In this document: in pieces, positions 5,954 through 8,376 of the stretch | Layout of the letters: each line of letters opens with the position of its first letter | Numbering within the stretch: position 1 is the first letter of the stretch | From: an uncultured Clostridium sp. | GTDB lineage: Bacteria; Bacillota; Clostridia; Clostridiales; Clostridiaceae | Direction: 5' to 3' | Length of the DNA: 8,376 nucleotides | Assembly: GCF_937920395.1 (NCBI RefSeq) | Contig: NZ_CALEVF010000317.1 | Location: 1 to 8,376 of the forward strand | Made by a program: the position numbers and the translations under genes | Notes under the pieces: model-generated | Told to the model about the DNA's origin: nothing | The model's database searches: none | What the model saw: only the letters and a program-made list of their open reading frames with translations

Positions 5954-7324
5954 ATGAAAATGGTAAAAAAAAGAATTCTGTACACCGGAATAGTAACTAT
6001 AATTATTGTGTTTTCAACAACTTTTGCTATATTAATGTTTTTGGAAAGATTAGATTATAGAAATTATCTTCAAGGTCAATATAGTAAAAATATGTATGAG
6101 CTCGTAAGCTCTGTACAAAATATAAGAACAAATTTAGGGAAAGCTGCAATTGTTGGATCGCCAGAGCAAAGCATAGTAGTTTTCGAAGAAATTTTTAGAT
6201 ATAGTGCAACTGCGAATGATAAATTGCATTCATTACCTTTGGACCAATCAGTTGTTGGAGATACCAGCAAATTTCTAACTCAAGTGGGAGATTTTTGTTA
6301 TACTTTAGCTCAATCAGCATCAGAAGGAAATAAGCTTAACGATAAACAATATGCTTTAATTGATACTTTGGAAATACAATCATATACACTTCAAGAGCAA
6401 TTAAATGGTGTGCTTTCGCAAATTAATGATGGTAAAGTTAAATGGGGAGAAATTAGGAAAAAAAGTAGCGCAGTTCTTGAAAAAACAGGTGGAGACCTTG
6501 TGACTGAAAAATTCACAGGTATACAAAAACAAATAATACAATATCCAGCATTAATTTATGATGGTCCCTTTTCTGACAATGTATTGGAGATAAAACCTAA
6601 AGTATTGTCCCAAAAAGAAGTTAGTGAGAAAAGGGCGGTTGAGGTAATAAACAATATGTTTGGTAAAGATAAAATTGAAAAGATTGAATACAAGGCTCAA
6701 GAAGGAAAGACTAAGATACCAACATATACGTTTTATATATCATTTAATGGGAAAGATAAAGGTGATACTAAAACAGTAATAGAAATAAGTAAAAATGGAG
6801 GTAAAGTAGTTTATTTACTGGATAATAGGACTATTGGTAAAGCAACATTAAATATCCAAAAGGCAATAGATGACGGAAGCAAGTTTCTTCGCAAAATAGG
6901 ATATAAGAATATGGAACCTACATACACTTTAAATTATGGAAATACTGCGGTAGTAAGTTATGTGTATAAACAAGGTGATATTGCCATTTATCCAGATCAA
7001 GTAAAACTTAAGATTGCGCTAGATGATGGAAGCATCATAGGAATTGAATCTGAAAAGTTTTTAGTTTCTCATGTTGAAAAAAGAGAAATGATTAGCCCAA
7101 AAATAAGTGAAGCTAAAGCACGAGAAAAGGTTGGCACAAGGCTAAAAATAAACAAAGTTAGTTTAGCTATTATACCTACGCAGATGAATAAAGAAGTTTT
7201 GTGTTATGAATTTTTGGGGTCATATAAGGGAAAAGATTTTATAGTATATATTAATGCAAGTACTGGTTATGAACAAAAAATAATGGAAATAATTGATACG
7301 CCCAATGGTAAATTGACAATTTAA
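5954..7324 (+). CDS. ypeB: Germination protein YpeB
   Basis: YpeB is a spore protein that in Bacillus is needed for stable accumulation of the cortex-lytic enzyme SleB in dormant spores and holds it inactive until germination. Residues 8-29 form one N-terminal membrane anchor or uncleaved signal, with the rest outside. A mostly helical region (about 35-195) follows, then the family signature QYPALIYDGPFSDNV (196-210). The C-terminal half (about 217-450) fits the three PepSY/YPEB repeats, visible as recurring helix-plus-strand units near 217-290, 295-365 and 380-448. The 456-residue length matches Bacillus YpeB (about 450). I start at ATG 5954, seven bases after GGGAGG (5941-5946). An in-frame ATG at 5891 would add 21 residues, but it lies inside a hairpin arm and lacks a ribosome binding site. 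There is no sleB next to it, unlike the Bacillus sleB-ypeB pair. Expression is expected late in the forespore, but I see no convincing sigma-G promoter. Confidence 0.95.
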   Translation: MKMVKKRILYTGIVTIIIVFSTTFAILMFLERLDYRNYLQGQYSKNMYELVSSVQNIRTNLGKAAIVGSPEQSIVVFEEIFRYSATANDKLHSLPLDQSVVGDTSKFLTQVGDFCYTLAQSASEGNKLNDKQYALIDTLEIQSYTLQEQLNGVLSQINDGKVKWGEIRKKSSAVLEKTGGDLVTEKFTGIQKQIIQYPALIYDGPFSDNVLEIKPKVLSQKEVSEKRAVEVINNMFGKDKIEKIEYKAQEGKTKIPTYTFYISFNGKDKGDTKTVIEISKNGGKVVYLLDNRTIGKATLNIQKAIDDGSKFLRKIGYKNMEPTYTLNYGNTAVVSYVYKQGDIAIYPDQVKLKIALDDGSIIGIESEKFLVSHVEKREMISPKISEAKAREKVGTRLKINKVSLAIIPTQMNKEVLCYEFLGSYKGKDFIVYINASTGYEQKIMEIIDTPNGKLTI

Positions 7325-7369
7325 TAATATGGAGGTTATAAAGTTATAGAAAATTAAACAACTATTTAA

Positions 7370-7409
7370 AAAGGGTATATGTGCAAAATGCAGATATATC
7401 CTTTCTTTT
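7370..7409 (+). terminator. Intrinsic terminator after ypeB
   Basis: Bases 7370-7384 pair with 7390-7404 over 15 positions, with one G-G mismatch (7381/7393) and one G-U pair, closing the loop AAAAT. The 3' side runs into TTTCTTTT (7402-7409). It lies 45 bases after the ypeB stop and separates the sporulation block from ddl. Confidence 0.88.
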
Positions 7410-7415
7410 ATTAAT

Positions 7416-7439
7416 TTGAAATTACCATTAAAATTTCAA
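7416..7439. repeat. Short inverted repeat in the ypeB-ddl gap
   Basis: TTGAAATT (7416-7423) and AATTTCAA (7432-7439) form a perfect eight-base inverted repeat with an eight-base spacer. It lies just after the ypeB terminator and about 37 bases upstream of the first ddl promoter candidate. There is no T-run. It could be a protein-binding dyad or chance. Confidence 0.35.
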
Positions 7440-7475
7440 GTTGTGTTATTATATACGGTGAAGTTTAAAAATTAA

Positions 7476-7505
7476 AATACAAAGTAACAGGTACAATGAT
7501 ATAAT
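7476..7505 (+). promoter_or_regulatory. Upstream sigma-A promoter candidate for ddl (P1, extended -10)
   Basis: TATAAT at 7500-7505 is preceded directly by TGA (7497-7499), which forms an extended -10 (TGNTATAAT). The -35 region AATACA (7476-7481) is poor, matching 3/6 at an 18-base spacing, which is tolerable for extended -10 promoters. The start would be near 7512, leaving a leader of about 100 bases that contains the hairpin at 7540-7562. Confidence 0.5.
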
Positions 7506-7539
7506 ATAAACTATACTGAAAAAAATAGTGTCATTTATA

Positions 7540-7568
7540 ATAAGTTTATTTAGTGAACTTATGTTTTT
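7540..7568 (+). other. Weak terminator-like hairpin in the ddl leader
   Basis: Bases 7540-7548 pair with 7554-7562 over nine base pairs (one G-U) with a five-base loop. One base later comes a run of five T residues (7564-7568). The layout is that of an intrinsic terminator, but the stem has only one G-C pair and is probably weak. It would intercept transcripts from P1 but not from P2. Its 3' arm also contains the -35 region of P2. Confidence 0.4.
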
Positions 7569-7582
7569 AATATTAGTATAAT
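7553..7582 (+). promoter_or_regulatory. Proximal sigma-A promoter candidate for ddl (P2)
   Basis: A perfect TATAAT lies at 7577-7582, 18 bases after GTGAAC (7553-7558), a 3/6 match to TTGACA. Transcription would start near 7589, giving a short leader of about 24 bases with the AAGGAG ribosome binding site (7598-7603) inside it. Confidence 0.5.
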
Positions 7583-7612
7583 AGTAATTAGAGTTATAAG
7601 GAGAGAGTGTTT

Positions 7613-8376
7613 ATGAAAAAGAAATTAGCGATATTATTTGGTGGACAGTCTACAGAACATGAAGTTTCAAGAGCGTCAGCAACATCAGTATTAAAAAATA
7701 TTGATCAAACGAAATATGACATATACCCAATAGGCATAACTAAGGATGGGCTATGGTTTCAATATACGGGTAAAGTAGAGAATATAGATAATGGTAAATG
7801 GGAAACTGATGAGTACTTTAAAGTACCCGAGGGCCAAAAACTTATATTTAACAAAGAAGTGGATGTTGTTTTCCCAGTGCTACATGGTTCATTTGGAGAA
7901 GATGGAACTATTCAAGGTATGTGTAAATTATCTAATATTCCTTGTGTAGGCCCTGGAGTAATGTCTTCTGCTATTTGTATGGATAAAATATATACAAAAT
8001 ATTTGCTTGAAAAATTTAATGTAAAGCAAGCTGACTACGTGGTGATAAATGCCAGCGAGTATATAACAGATAAAGATATTCTAACAGATACAGTAGAAAA
8101 AAAGTTAGGTTATCCAGTATTTATTAAACCCGCAAATGGTGGGTCATCTGTAGGGATAACAAAAGCACACAATCAGGCTGAACTACTATTTGGAATAGGT
8201 GAAGCTCTAAAATATGATAGAAAAGTTTTAGTTGAACATGCTATTAATGCAAGAGAAATTGAGGTAGGTGTACTCGGAAATGATTATCCGAAGGCAACTA
8301 TACCAGGAGAGGTAATACCAGCAAAAGAGTTTTATGATTATGAAGCTAAATATAAAAATGAGGAATCTAAACTTTT
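7613..8376 (+). CDS. ddl: D-alanine--D-alanine ligase (Ddl), 3' end cut off by the window
   Basis: This cytosolic ATP-grasp ligase joins two D-alanines to make the dipeptide that ends the peptidoglycan stem peptide. The window holds the first 254 codons; the family is usually 300-370 residues, so roughly the last quarter is missing. Visible features are the N-terminal LAILFGGQSTEHEVS (5-19) with Glu15, which contacts the first D-Ala in the family, and VFPVLHGSFGEDGTIQG near 86-102. FIKPANGGSSVGITKA (about 170-185) is the ATP-binding loop with the conserved serines, and EVGVLGND follows near 217-224. The omega-loop sequence EFYDYEAKY keeps the tyrosine typical of true D-Ala-D-Ala ligases rather than the histidine of VanA-type D-Ala-D-Lac enzymes. 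The ATG lies nine bases after AAGGAG (7598-7603). A terminator upstream and two promoter candidates imply transcription separate from ypeB. Confidence 0.95.
   Translation, partial: MKKKLAILFGGQSTEHEVSRASATSVLKNIDQTKYDIYPIGITKDGLWFQYTGKVENIDNGKWETDEYFKVPEGQKLIFNKEVDVVFPVLHGSFGEDGTIQGMCKLSNIPCVGPGVMSSAICMDKIYTKYLLEKFNVKQADYVVINASEYITDKDILTDTVEKKLGYPVFIKPANGGSSVGITKAHNQAELLFGIGEALKYDRKVLVEHAINAREIEVGVLGNDYPKATIPGEVIPAKEFYDYEAKYKNEESKL

Noticed and set aside
6076..6270. Minus-strand 64-codon open frame within ypeB
   Set aside because: It is fully contained in ypeB, has no recognisable motif and no supporting context.
7410..7612. T-box or amino acid riboswitch in front of ddl
   Set aside because: No AGGGTGG-type T-box sequence and no specifier-stem or known riboswitch core is visible in the 203 bases.
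1..8376. Mobile elements, CRISPR, tRNA or rRNA genes, novel defence system
   Set aside because: No transposase, spaced direct repeats, tRNA cloverleaf or rRNA stretch was seen; every long open frame is a known housekeeping or spore family.

Overview
The window is AT-rich, has strong AGGAGG-type ribosome binding sites, and encodes endospore-specific proteins. This points to a low-GC anaerobic Firmicute, most likely Clostridium sensu stricto. All eight genes are on the + strand. I see no mobile element, RNA gene, CRISPR array or sign of recent transfer, and base and codon use look uniform.

Layout: (1) 1-116 is a promoter and leader with a small hairpin. (2) 117-959 is ispE (MEP-pathway isoprenoid synthesis), closed by a strong intrinsic terminator at 985-1021. 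(3) 1164-4000s is a spore germination block: a 63-residue two-helix membrane protein, then a complete GerA-type nutrient receptor operon in A-B-C order (1403-2863, 2900-4015, 4005-5180). (4) 5243-5872 is spoIIR, with a candidate forespore promoter overlapping the stop codon of the receptor C subunit. (5) 5954-7324 is ypeB, preceded by a long AT hairpin and followed by an intrinsic terminator at 7370-7409. (6) 7410-7612 is a 203-base regulatory gap with two sigma-A-like promoters and a weak terminator-like hairpin between them. (7) 7613 to the window edge is the first 254 codons of ddl, D-alanine--D-alanine ligase.

How the genes relate: the middle of the window collects genes acting in or around the developing spore. 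SpoIIR is the forespore signal that switches on sigma-E in the mother cell. The GerA receptor sits in the spore inner membrane and senses germinants. YpeB is a spore-membrane-anchored protein that in Bacillus supports the cortex hydrolase SleB, yet no sleB lies beside it here. The two flanking genes are vegetative: ispE supplies isoprenoids, including the undecaprenyl carrier, and ddl supplies D-Ala-D-Ala for peptidoglycan. Each is set off from the sporulation block by a terminator.

The gene families are known. The less explained items are the small two-helix protein in front of the receptor operon, ypeB without sleB, the hairpins abutting ribosome binding sites, and the arrangement ahead of ddl. 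I found no clear evidence of an entirely new system.
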